Shown here: positions 59,401-64,000 of the stretch, in pieces
How positions within the stretch are numbered: position 1 is the stretch's first letter
How the letters are laid out: every line of letters starts with the position of its first letter
DNA from: Mytilus californianus
Taxonomy: Eukaryota > Mollusca > Bivalvia > Mytilida > Mytilidae
DNA: 64,000 nt
Direction of reading: 5' to 3'
Assembly: GCF_021869535.1 (NCBI RefSeq)
Contig: NW_026262659.1
Coordinates: 10,230,001 to 10,294,000 of the forward strand
Translations under genes and position numbers: made by a program
Notes under the pieces: generated by a model
What the model was told of the DNA's origin: nothing
Seen by the model: only the letters and a program-made list of their open reading frames with translations
The model's database searches: none

Positions 59401-59808
59401 AATACTGATTGGGACAGGCACAGGCATATTTAGGGGAGGGGGTAGGAGCGCAGTGCCCTTCCTATGGAGCTGCATATATGATAAATGCATAGATTTTTTA
59501 CAAGTTGCTCCAAACATTGCCTTGACAGTGAATTTAAAAAAAAAAATATCTTGAAAATCAACTTGAAAAAAATAGCAAAAGATATCCAAGGGACATTAAA
59601 ACTCATAAGTCGAAAATAAACTGACAATGCCATGGCTAAACAAGAAAAAAAGACAAACAGACAAACACACACAACACAGCAAAGAAATTTAAAGACTGAG
59701 CAACACCATAAACTGGGGGAAATCTCAGGTGCTCCACAAGTTGCACCTGTCATGTTGCTCATGTTAGTACAAACCTGGTGATAAGTCTAATTTGGCAGGG
59801 CTTGACAT
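26410..59808 (-). CDS. RNA-binding protein with two RRM domains, ten-exon gene model
   Basis: Exons on the minus strand: 59808-59775, 56964-56662, 55313-55270, 53370-53291, 51792-51671, 49744-49590, 35854-35796, 33376-32859, 31965-31862, 26433-26410. All introns are GT-AG and all phases agree; the first nine exons total 1419 bases (473 codons). The product is about 480 residues. RRM1 spans ~114-190 (RNP2 VYIGNL, RNP1-like FAFVKF). RRM2 spans ~227-305 and is divergent (strand 1 RYSLCYPR, RNP1-like MIFVRFIS). A hydrophilic tail has three imperfect repeats (EYSNKWPSH, EHSNKQSSH, EYSNNASSH). It should bind RNA; the specific family (RBM44- or TDRD10-like proteins come to mind) is not established. 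Intron 6 carries a 9 kb exon-derived array. Confidence 0.75.
27410..30500. mobile_element. 3.1-kb TTAA-flanked DNA transposon, non-autonomous
   Basis: Ends GGCGAAATGTACGTAATT and, inverted, AATTACGTACACTTCGCC (one mismatch in 18), flanked by TTAA at 27406-27409 and 30501-30504. Removing it joins CCTATCAATCTAAC to TTAAGCAGAAAACTTAAC, and a related CCTATCAAACTATG TTAAGCAG sequence exists uninterrupted at 31615-31640. TTAA targets are typical of piggyBac and Kolobok elements; the family is not decided. No transposase frame. Inside are other repeats: a CCACAGAATTTTT duplication (27437, 27654), the GGAGAGTTGTCTTATTGGCA repeat (~27950), related inverted matter near 28810, and an ATGCTATA-rich stretch (28570-28740). 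Confidence 0.82.
30546..31479. repeat. Hairpin-capped tandem-core element, ~166-bp units
   Basis: Begins GTCTCGCCTT and ends AAGGCGAGAC (perfect 10-base inverted ends). The 3' end is also the arm of a hairpin, GTCTCGC...GCGAGAC (31449-31479), followed by AAAAA and preceded by a GCCGCCGTTGCCGACGCC block. Five units start near 30618, 30783, 30952, 31117 and 31286 (AAAGTTTCAAAGTCAATnGACC type). The layout resembles the Pearl/Helentron-like bivalve elements described in the literature; the assignment is inference. Confidence 0.7.
31490..31800. repeat. Truncated relative of the hairpin-capped element
   Basis: Contains two GCAGAAAACTTAAC segments, a GACGTCGCAGCCGTCGCC block, then GTCTTGCT...AGCAAGAC hairpin and AAAAAC. 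Same 3' architecture as the preceding element with a diverged terminal sequence. It ends about 60 bases before exon 9. Confidence 0.55.
31862..31965 (-). CDS. RRM gene exon 9
   Basis: 104 bases between acceptor ATATTTTAG and donor CAG/GTAAAC. Encodes VPSLNKDNLSTDGSRKSDQD and SCTTEAINFSYLKQ. Phase agrees with exon 8 (T plus GT gives Cys) and ends at phase 0. Confidence 0.75.
32859..33376 (-). CDS. RRM gene exon 8, RRM2 end and Ser/His-rich tail
   Basis: 518 bases, acceptor ATTTCAG, donor TTTCT/GTAAGA. Encodes MIFVRFISKRGAVEAFEKFY (strand 3 and helix 2 of RRM2), RVAYHRKKQ, then ~120 residues rich in Ser, His, Asn and Thr with three spaced repeats (EYSNKWPSH, EHSNKQSSH, EYSNNASSH). The tail looks disordered and may mediate assembly, which is inference. 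Confidence 0.85.
33377..35139. other. Intron 7, mostly unassigned, with repeat fragments
   Basis: No coding signal beyond the flanking exons. 34050-34380 has two CGGAATGACA words and TATGACCCTGACAATTTTGT, typical of a dispersed bivalve repeat. A small AGGAACAG/CTGTTCCT hairpin lies near 34840-34865. Confidence 0.4.
35796..35854 (-). CDS. RRM gene exon 7, helix 1 and strand 2 of RRM2
   Basis: 59 bases between acceptor TTTTGTAG and donor GG/GTAAGT. Encodes TVAEKFNRINDFREVHFTP. Phase 0 in, two bases out; with T of exon 8 it makes Gly. It sits inside a segment duplicated at 37.6-38.4 kb, where the copy lacks this exon. Confidence 0.78.
36140..36240. repeat. Short GCGATGGT tandem repeat
   Basis: Four ~22-base units ending GTGCGATGGTC or TATGCGATGGTC. 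An inverted, degenerate counterpart (ACTTTAGCG, ACCATCGCACTTCAGCG) lies at 40408-40450, so this and that block could be subterminal ends of one insertion. Confidence 0.6.
37643..38084. mobile_element. 442-bp MITE with TTA target duplication
   Basis: Ends GGCCAAAAAAAAATATATGT and, inverted, a GGC-A-tract copy continuing TATGTCTGTTTAAGGTTAC. Flanked by TTA at 37640-37642 and 38085-38087; the paralogous copy at 35193 reads ATCATTAGGTTGGGG uninterrupted. TTA targets and GGCC-type ends suggest PIF/Harbinger origin, which is inference. No coding frame. Confidence 0.8.
38574..39254 (+). repeat. G-rich tandem array, six units of ~122 bp
   Basis: Units begin AATATATATGG at about 38578, 38698, 38822, 38946, 39070 and 39192. 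Each holds GGGGTGGGGATCTTGACC and a run such as GGGGGGTGGGGGTTACCCC. The plus strand has several four-G runs per unit. The overlapping frames across it are repeat artefacts. Confidence 0.85.
39685..40310. repeat. Hairpin-capped dispersed element
   Basis: Starts AGGCTAAATCGCTCACCTG and ends with a strong hairpin (40277-40310): AGCTCAC then GGGGCCC, loop TTC, GGGCCCC then GTGAGCT, followed by AAAAAC. The 5' GCTCACC is the inverse of the 3' GGTGAGC. It is preceded by GACGACAGACGACAACGACA-type sequence. I recognise this as an abundant bivalve repeat; relatives at 52260-52825 and 61529-62800. Confidence 0.75.
40408..40500. repeat. Inverted GCGATGG-type block beside the array
   Basis: Contains ACTTTAGCG, ACCATCGCACTTCAGCG and AATCGCACTTCTGAG, inverse of 36140-36220. 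It forms the immediate left neighbour of the 90 bp array. Confidence 0.5.
40501..49620 (-). repeat. Exon-derived 90-bp tandem array, 100 units plus a 102-bp end unit
   Basis: CTAGG(A/T)(A/T)AAC recurs every 90 bases from 40621 to 49621 with no net gain or loss; the leftmost unit (40519-40620) is 102 bp. Read on the gene's strand each unit is TAATGAGTTATAGCAGG, CATATGGATG, TTTTCCTAG/AGATAATGAACC, GAGAACATCATCT(C/G)AG/GTACAAG. It aligns to exon 6 (AATGAGTTAAAGCCAG, TATCCCAGAGATAATGAACC, GGAACATCATCTCAG/GTACAAG) and its intron start. No frame is open through a unit. A small set of variants (TTACATTA/TACTATTA, T/GGTACC, TCAG/TGAG) recurs in blocks of about 22-25 units, showing larger duplications. 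It lies wholly in intron 6. Confidence 0.95.
49590..49744 (-). CDS. RRM gene exon 6, linker and first strand of RRM2; array source
   Basis: 155 bases, acceptor TTTAAAG at 49745, donor CTCAG/GTACAAG. Encodes KKEDGGCQVKTSASS, a linker, then HGRYSLCYPRDNEPPGTSSQ, which I read as strand 1 and helix start of RRM2. It joins exon 7 in phase 0. Its last ~80 bases and the following ~35 intron bases are the clear homologue of the 90 bp unit repeated 100 times immediately downstream. Confidence 0.8.
50085..51510. repeat. ~155-bp tandem repeat interrupted by a hairpin-capped element
   Basis: Copies of a unit with (C/G)TATTTTGT(C/A)ATCAGxAAC and AAAGCxTTGGTT(G/A)AAGG lie at 50085-50250, 51240-51395 and 51397-51505. 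The first and second are separated by the element at 50252-51236. Confidence 0.65.
50252..51236. repeat. Hairpin-capped tandem-core element, ~160-bp units
   Basis: Begins ATACGCCCGTC (50255-50265) and ends GACGGGCGTAT (51221-51231), perfect 11-base inverted ends. The 3' end also folds on ATACGTCCCGTC (51202-51213) as a hairpin, followed by AAAAA. Four to five units carry AAGCAATAATCATAAAT and GATACGGCGCGACATGTG, at spacing 157-162. Before the hairpin is a GGACAGACAGACGG run. Confidence 0.8.
51671..51792 (-). CDS. RRM gene exon 5, RNP1 of RRM1
   Basis: 122 bases between acceptor TTCTTTCAG and donor CAAG/GTATTA. Encodes FAFVKFRQLSHAEDCVRTIN and GRLIKVRFA: strand 3 with RNP1-like FAFVKF, helix 2 and strand 4 of RRM1, with the usual RRM spacing. 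Confidence 0.85.
52260..52825. repeat. Diverged copy of the AGCTCAC hairpin family
   Basis: Holds TGAATCACTCACC near its start and TTAAGTGATGGCAATAACTC, CATGTGGCCCATCAGG, GCGAGCTTAAAA at its end: the same order as 39685-40310, but the terminal hairpin is decayed. Located in intron 4. Confidence 0.6.
53291..53370 (-). CDS. RRM gene exon 4, RRM1 middle
   Basis: 80 bases, acceptor ATTGAAG, encoding ADVEELVRDFHPTIVRVRTN and then KDDRRK. The in-frame donor is GT/GTAGGT. A stronger-looking donor six bases on (TAG/GTACTT) would add an in-frame TAG, so I chose the first. The ordering of RRM1 secondary structure supports the junction with exon 5. Confidence 0.75.
53580..53725. repeat. Dispersed repeat fragment
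   Basis: AAATTGGGACCTCAATGCTA, TTCAACTTTGTATTTTAT and CACTGATGAGTCTTTTATAG match the family seen at 1130-1260 (GGTCCTCGGTGCTCTTCAAC, GAGCGTCACTGGTTGG). No coding content. Confidence 0.5.
53864..54084. repeat. Short hairpin-capped element
   Basis: 5' ATGCCCCACTCAC and 3' GGTGAGGCAT form near-inverted ends; the 3' end pairs with ATGCCCCTAC (54054) as a hairpin and is followed by AAAAAT. A GACAGACGGACTGACGAACG run precedes it. Same architecture as its larger relatives, but with no tandem core. Confidence 0.6.
55024..55150 (-). pseudogene. Fragment of a non-LTR retrotransposon reverse transcriptase C-terminus
   Basis: The minus strand encodes FVLWNSMPHAMVVADSLDSF then KERISKYSF, matching the usual LWNSLP...SVxxFKxxL ending of LINE reverse transcriptases. 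Only the last ~45 residues are recognisable; no polymerase core. Recognition is by motif only. It lies in intron 3 in the same orientation as the gene. Confidence 0.5.
55270..55313 (-). CDS. RRM gene exon 3, RNP2 of RRM1
   Basis: 44 bases between acceptor TTTACAG and donor AAG/GTAAAT. It encodes IEVYIGNLEESVTK, the first strand and helix start of RRM1 with the classic RNP2 hexamer VYIGNL. Too short for ordinary frame detection, but phase and motif fit exactly. Confidence 0.82.
56662..56964 (-). CDS. RRM gene exon 2
   Basis: 303 bases between acceptor TTTCTAG and donor G/GTAATG. It encodes a Ser/Thr/Pro-containing, probably disordered N-terminal region (FSKSMKDLLGVPCDDFESV to VNQIPGNQYN). Phase 1 in, phase 1 out. 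No domain recognised. Confidence 0.75.
57308..58795. repeat. Hairpin-capped tandem-core element, ~147-bp units
   Basis: Starts near AATGTCTCGCCTTC and ends with hairpin GTCGAGC...CTGCGAC AAAA GTCGCAG..GCTCGAC (58760-58794) then AAAAAC, preceded by a GCC run (58725-58745). About seven units with CTTAACTnTnACCACTGAAC, GAAAATGAGGTCAAGGTC and CATGTACACCTTACAATC; unit starts at 57701, 57848, 57995, 58123, 58271. A two-unit block (57848-58122 and 58123-58397) is itself duplicated. Relatives at 130-560 and 1660-1990 in the opposite orientation. Located in intron 1. Confidence 0.8.
59012..59198. repeat. Foldback repeat, ~75-base arms
   Basis: Left arm 59012-59086 and right arm 59125-59198 are inverted copies (TGATTTGGTGGTATTACACCT against AGGTGTAATACAACCAAATCA) with ~80% identity and a 38-base loop. 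Both arms, each read outward-in, would encode the peptide MxPDVxYYDLVVLHL, with changes mostly silent or conservative. No host gene supported. Confidence 0.65.
59577..59760 (-). repeat. Dispersed repeat, 'CCATGGC' family copy
   Basis: AAGGGACATTAAAACTCATA, AACTGACAATGCCATGGCTA, AAAGACTGAGCAACACC and ATCTCAGGTGCTCCACAAG match 61735-61927 block by block and the plus-strand fragment at 10195-10330. It ends just upstream of the gene's proposed exon 1 donor. Confidence 0.7.
59775..59808 (-). CDS. RRM gene exon 1, coding part with start codon
   Basis: ATG at 59806-59808 (minus strand) followed by SSPAKLDLSP, donor CAG/GTTTGT at 59774. It ends one base into a codon, and that G plus AT of exon 2 makes Asp. 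No upstream in-frame coding evidence was found, so I take this as the start; an upstream exon outside the view is possible. The promoter was not identified. Confidence 0.55.
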
Positions 59809-60827
59809 AACCTTTGTCCGATTGTCTGGGAAAAGTGGACATAGGCGTCAGACAAGTAGAATCACCATATAAGTTTCCAACGGACAAGTGAAAAATCCAT
59901 GATATAAAACATTCAAGACTTGCAAATGCCTAAAAAACGAACAATTCTTTATTGATAAAACGAAATCTAAATTCAATTCTAATCCTGGTATCTATGGTGG
60001 ACTGTCTAAATTTTGATGACATGCTGGCTGACAGAAGCTTTCATATCGAAAGAGATAAATCCCGAGAGATCCAGGTTACTGGAATTGCAATGCCCTTTCC
60101 ATTGCCATAATGTTCACAACCTATTGTGGCCAACCAATTGTCAAATGGCTTTATACATTTTTGATAATTCTTTTTGTTTTGTTCTTAACTAATAAGCCTT
60201 GATTGCATAAGATCACTTTTAACTTTTTAATTAACAATGAATTGTACAAATAATCATTATGTAATCAAAAGGTAATCTACCGGTTCATTGAACTCATTGT
60301 AAAACGAACATCATTCCATTTAATTTTCGCCCAGTAGTTGAGATAATTTCCAAAAGCTTAATTGTTGCATATAATATTAAAATTTAGAAGCTTTTTTATA
60401 TGAATAACATAAATTTGACTTTACAAAAGGTGATGAAACAGGTATGAATGTCAGATAAATTTTGTGTTTTTATTTTTTTTATGTGGAATTAGTTCCCCTT
60501 AAAATTGATTTTTCTTCAAAAATGTTTTTACTGATAATTGAAATACACAACACTTTATTTTACTTTTTAATTGATGAAGAATATTATTTAAATGAAAAGA
60601 AGTATGGCTTTAAATTATTTGCTGTACAAAATTCTTTTGAATTGAAAAAGAGAATTTTATGGCAAGCTGTTTTACTAATTAACTTCTAGATATCTCATAA
60701 TAATTTAATTTTGGATTTAACACGTCTTCTAATTCGCTGAAATTTTTTTGTCTATCAGCCCATAGACATAAACTTCTCATCTGACCGTGAAGTTATCAAG
60801 GTTTTTCATGATATAACTCCTAAAAAA

Positions 60828-60999
60828 TAAAATTTAGAATAAAATTAGGAATGACTGTAATTTTTTTTGTCAATTCGAAATATCCTCAAAAATATGGTGT
60901 ACACTTTTAAATAACCTGCTATGCTGGTTATTCAGTGTGCACCACATTTTTTATGTAATATCTTCATAGACAAAAAAATATTACAGATATTCCTTAATA
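60828..60999. repeat. ~170-bp palindromic element
   Basis: Outer arms TTAGGAATGACTGTAATTTT (60841-) and, inverted, AAATATTACAGATATTCCTTAA; inner arms GGTGTACAC..AATAACC and GGTTATT..GTGTGCACC around TGCTATGCT. Typical of a foldback MITE. No frame. Confidence 0.6.
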
Positions 61000-61019
61000 T
61001 TATATACAATATCTTATAC

Positions 61020-61385
61020 AATATATAAGATATCTTATATATTATCTTATATAATCTTAGGTTTTTAAAAGATATCTAATATACTTTATAAGATATCTTA
61101 TATACCTGCTAATTAAGTGCTGATTGGTTAATTCAAAATTAATGAGCAATCTCATTGGTTAATCAGTATGATCTCGCAAAACAATTAGTAAACGAGAAGC
61201 ACATGCAGAAGTGACTGGGAAACCCCCTTGCTGATTGGATAATAATCTGAACACGTCAAGGATCCTGCATAACTTATGTACAGCATTCCAAAACATATTG
61301 TGTCTTAATAATCTATTTATATAAAATAGTTCCAATATACTTTATAAGATATCTTATATACTTTATAAGATATCTTATTCATATT
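61020..61385. repeat. AT-rich region with repeated ATAAGATATCTTAT palindromes
   Basis: The 14-base palindrome ATAAGATATCTTAT or close variants occur near 61026, 61090, 61342, 61362, and again near 62825. 61110-61320 between them holds no recognisable feature. Confidence 0.5.
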
Positions 61386-61528
61386 TTTTATATAATTGCA
61401 TTGACCTTACAATCATTTATGATATACAGTCACTGACTATATATTGCCTTGTTTATGACGTTGACAATGCGTTTCCGTAGAGTTTTATTTATGACATCAT
61501 TAAAAGTACAGATTTCGCTCCAAATTAA

Positions 61529-62800
61529 ACTAAAGGCTCTAAAGAGCCTGTGTCGCTCACCTTGGTCTATATGCATGTTGAACAAATGACACTCTCCAAC
61601 ATTGTAGGCGAGAATAGAATTCATGACAAAAAATCTCTGCTTTGTTGATCTTGTATTGCTGATCATTTAGTCCGTTTAGTTTCTCTCTATCTTCTTTAGT
61701 TTTTGCTCAAAACACAAAAGAAGGTAAAATAAAAATCCTAAAAGAGGGACGAAAGATACCAGAGGGACAGTCAAACTCATAGATCGAAAACAAACTGACA
61801 ACGCCATGGCCAAAAATGAAAAGACAAACAGACAATAAAAGTACAGATGACACAACATAGAAAACTAAAGACTAGGCAACACGAACCCCACCAAAAACTG
61901 GGGGTGATCTCAGGTGCTCCGGAAGGGCAATTAAATTAAGGGCAATCACTCCTATAAAGAGTGACAGTCTACTAACTCTATTGGTAAAATTTGACTTGTT
62001 AGTAGATCTTTTCTTGCTAATCAATTTTGCTTATTTAAGTTTCTATCTATCTACTATCATTTTTATCATATAAGGCAAAACGCAAAAAAAATGGTAAAAA
62101 TTGTCATTAGAGGGCAATAACTCCAATAAGGAATCAACTGACGATTTCCGCCATATTATATTAATTGTAGATCTTGTCTTGCTGATCATTTTTGCCTAGT
62201 TAAGTTTCTATCTATCTATTATAATTTTTAAGATATAAGGCAAAACACAAAAATTTGGTAAAAATTCTTCATCAAAGGGCCATCACTCTAATAAGGAGTC
62301 GACTGACGATTTCAACCATTAGACTTTTTTGTAGAACATGTCTAGCTGATCATTTTTGCATTTTAAAGTTTCTCTCTATCTATTATTAATTTTTAAAGAT
62401 AAAAGGCAAAAATGAAAAAAATGGTAAAATTTGTCATTTAAAGGTAATAACTCCTATAAGAAATTGTCTGACAGTTTTGATGTAAATGGACAATAGGTAG
62501 AGCTCAACATTCTGAACAGTTTTGCTCAGTCAGATTTTCTTTGTTTATAACAGTTATCAAAATAATAGACAAAACTTGCATTTTACCCCTACATTCTATT
62601 TCTAGCCATGTTAGCCATCTTGGTTGGCGGGTGGGATCATCGAACACATTTTTTTTTATCTAGATACCTCAATAATGATTGTGGCAAAGTTTGGTTAGAT
62701 TTGGCCCAGTAGTTTCAGAGGAGAAAATTTTTGTAAAAGTTAACAGACGACAACGGACAACAGAGTCCAAGTGATGATAAAAGCTAACTTGGCCCTAAAT
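61529..62800. repeat. AGCTCAC-family tandem-core element with nested repeat
   Basis: 5' end GGCTCTAAAGAGCCTGTGTC then GCTCACC; units with AGGGCAATAACTCC start near 61940, 62110, 62276, 62440 (164-170 bp apart). 3' part has GGCCCAGTAGTTTCAGAGGA, CAAGTGATGATAAAAGCTAA and CTTGGCCCT, but the last hairpin arm is lost. A CCATGGC-family repeat is nested at 61735-61927. Confidence 0.7.
61735..61927 (-). repeat. CCATGGC-family repeat nested in the tandem-core element
   Basis: ACCAGAGGGACAGTCAAACTC, AACTGACAACGCCATGGCC, CTAAAGACTAGGCAACACGAAC and ATCTCAGGTGCTCCGG; same block order as 59577-59760. Core-element sequence resumes on both sides. Confidence 0.7.
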
Positions 62801-63079
62801 AGTTTATAAGATATTTCATATATTTTATAAGATATCTCATAAAGAAAATTATATGAGATTAAGAAATAATTCTTCATGCCATGCTCTATGCTCATTTTAA
62901 CATGGGTAGACATTATATTTGTCAATATCTTTAATTTACATACCAAGCGTTAAGGAGGTGTAAAATGTTGACAAATTTAATTGTGCTGGACCTATAATAC
63001 ACATTCGAAAGGCAGCCATTTTGTTTTGATGAAGCCAAAACGAAATAGAAAATCAACTGTTTCACGATAAAAATTTGTA

Positions 63080-64000
63080 AGGGTTCCACGGAACCCAGTG
63101 TCTCGCCTACTTTTGCTGTTAGTTGCAGGCTCAACAAAAATGGGGAAATAATTATTAAAAATTTTCCTCTAGATACTATCTTTTGAATGTAAGATGCTTC
63201 TGTTCAAGTTTGGTAAGAATCCAGGATGGTTTATGAATCTAATAAATGTTTTAAAAACTTTAACTGCAGACTGTATGTAATGTTAACTGGAAGAAAAACT
63301 AAGTCCATTTATAAGTAATATACAGAAAAACAGGAAATTTTTTTTTTACAAAATTTCCTTCTAAATACTAGCTTTTGATCATTATCAAGCTTCTGTCCAA
63401 GTTTGGTACAAATCCAGGATAGTTTAAGAAAGTTATTAAAATTTTGAAAACTTTAACCACAGAGTGAATGTAATATTAACTGGCAGAAAAACTAAGTCCA
63501 TTTATAAGTAAAATACGGATAAACATGATTTTTTTTTTACAAAATTTACTTTTGAATACTATCTTATGATCATAAACAAGCTTCTGTCTAAGTATGGTAG
63601 TACAAATCTAGGATAGTTTAAGAAAGTTATTAAAATTTGAAATACTTTAACCACAGAGTGAATGTTATGTTAACTGGCAGAAAAACTAAGTCCATTTATG
63701 AGTAAAATATGGTTAAACAGGATTTTTTTTTTTTTACAAAATTTCCTTCTGGATACTATCTTATGATAATGAACAAGCTTCTGTCCAAGGTTGGTACAAT
63801 CTAGGATAGTTTAAGAAAGTTATTAAAATTTGATAATGAAAGGGTTCCGCAGAACCCAGTATCTTGCCTACTTTTGTTGTTAGTCACAGGCTCAACAAAA
63901 ATGGGGAAAAAATTATCAAAAATTTTCCTCTAGATACTATCTTTTGATTGTAAGAAGTTCTGGTCAAGTTTGGTAAAAATCCAAGAAGGTTTATGAATCT
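63080..64000. repeat. Tandem element with GGGTTCC hairpin heads, runs off window
   Basis: Heads AGGGTTCCACGGAACCCAGT (63080) and AGGGTTCCGCAGAACCCAGT (63840) each form a GGGTTCC/GGAACCC hairpin, followed by CTCGCCTACTTTTG and CAGGCTCAACAAAAATGGGG. Between them are four ~190 bp units (TTTCCTxxTxxATACTA at 63165, 63355, 63545, 63743). So at least two copies lie head to tail; the second is cut by the window end. Confidence 0.7.

Noticed and set aside
60462..60689. 75-residue plus-strand frame
   Set aside because: AT-rich, Lys/Phe/Leu composition expected by chance; no motif or splice signals.
1..64000. tRNA, rRNA or other classic RNA genes
   Set aside because: No cloverleaf or conserved rRNA sequence was recognised by eye on either strand; a covariance-model scan would be decisive.

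Overview
The window looks like nuclear DNA of a bivalve mollusc, most likely a mussel (Mytilus-like). It is AT-rich and intron-rich, and it is crowded with dispersed repeats I recognise from bivalve genomes. Examples are the ~150-170 bp tandem-core elements capped by a short 3' hairpin and the GAGAGTTGTCTTATTGGCAA-type repeat. Species assignment is inference; nothing was searched.

Layout. 1-2.6 kb: nested small repeats, including a 610 bp element with terminal inverted repeats. 2660-9847: a young Ty3/Gypsy-type LTR retrotransposon on the minus strand (LTRs differ at 5 of 798 bases). Its gag and pol are linked by a canonical -1 slip site, and pol is broken by one in-frame TGA. 9.9-10.8 kb: a foldback element and repeat fragments. 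10798-20413: a second, plus-strand LTR element with unusually long LTRs (2.27 and 2.08 kb). It encodes only Gag and protease; reverse transcriptase, RNase H and integrase are absent. It carries two later insertions: a 181 bp MITE in the 5' LTR and a 1.4 kb transposon with >50 bp inverted repeats in the Gag-protease linker. 20.4-26.4 kb: no gene recognised; a long hairpin and an ~800 bp tandem duplication.

26.4-59.8 kb: one host gene on the minus strand, reconstructed from ten exons whose reading phases agree at every junction (~480 residues). It encodes two RNA-recognition motifs (the second divergent) and a Ser/His/Asn-rich tail. Its introns hold almost all the other repeats of this half: a 3.1 kb TTAA-type transposon, a TTA-flanked MITE, several hairpin-capped tandem elements and a LINE fragment.

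The most striking object is in intron 6. Exactly 100 head-to-tail 90 bp units (9 kb, no net length change) start at the donor site of exon 6. Each unit is recognisably a degenerate copy of the 3' end of exon 6 plus the start of the intron. The far end of the array keeps a 102 bp unit that is closer to the exon. Every unit inspected keeps an AG acceptor-like and a CAG/GT donor-like junction on the sense strand, so the intron carries about 100 decoy or poison micro-exon copies. 59.8-64 kb: further palindromes and hairpin-capped tandem elements, no gene recognised.
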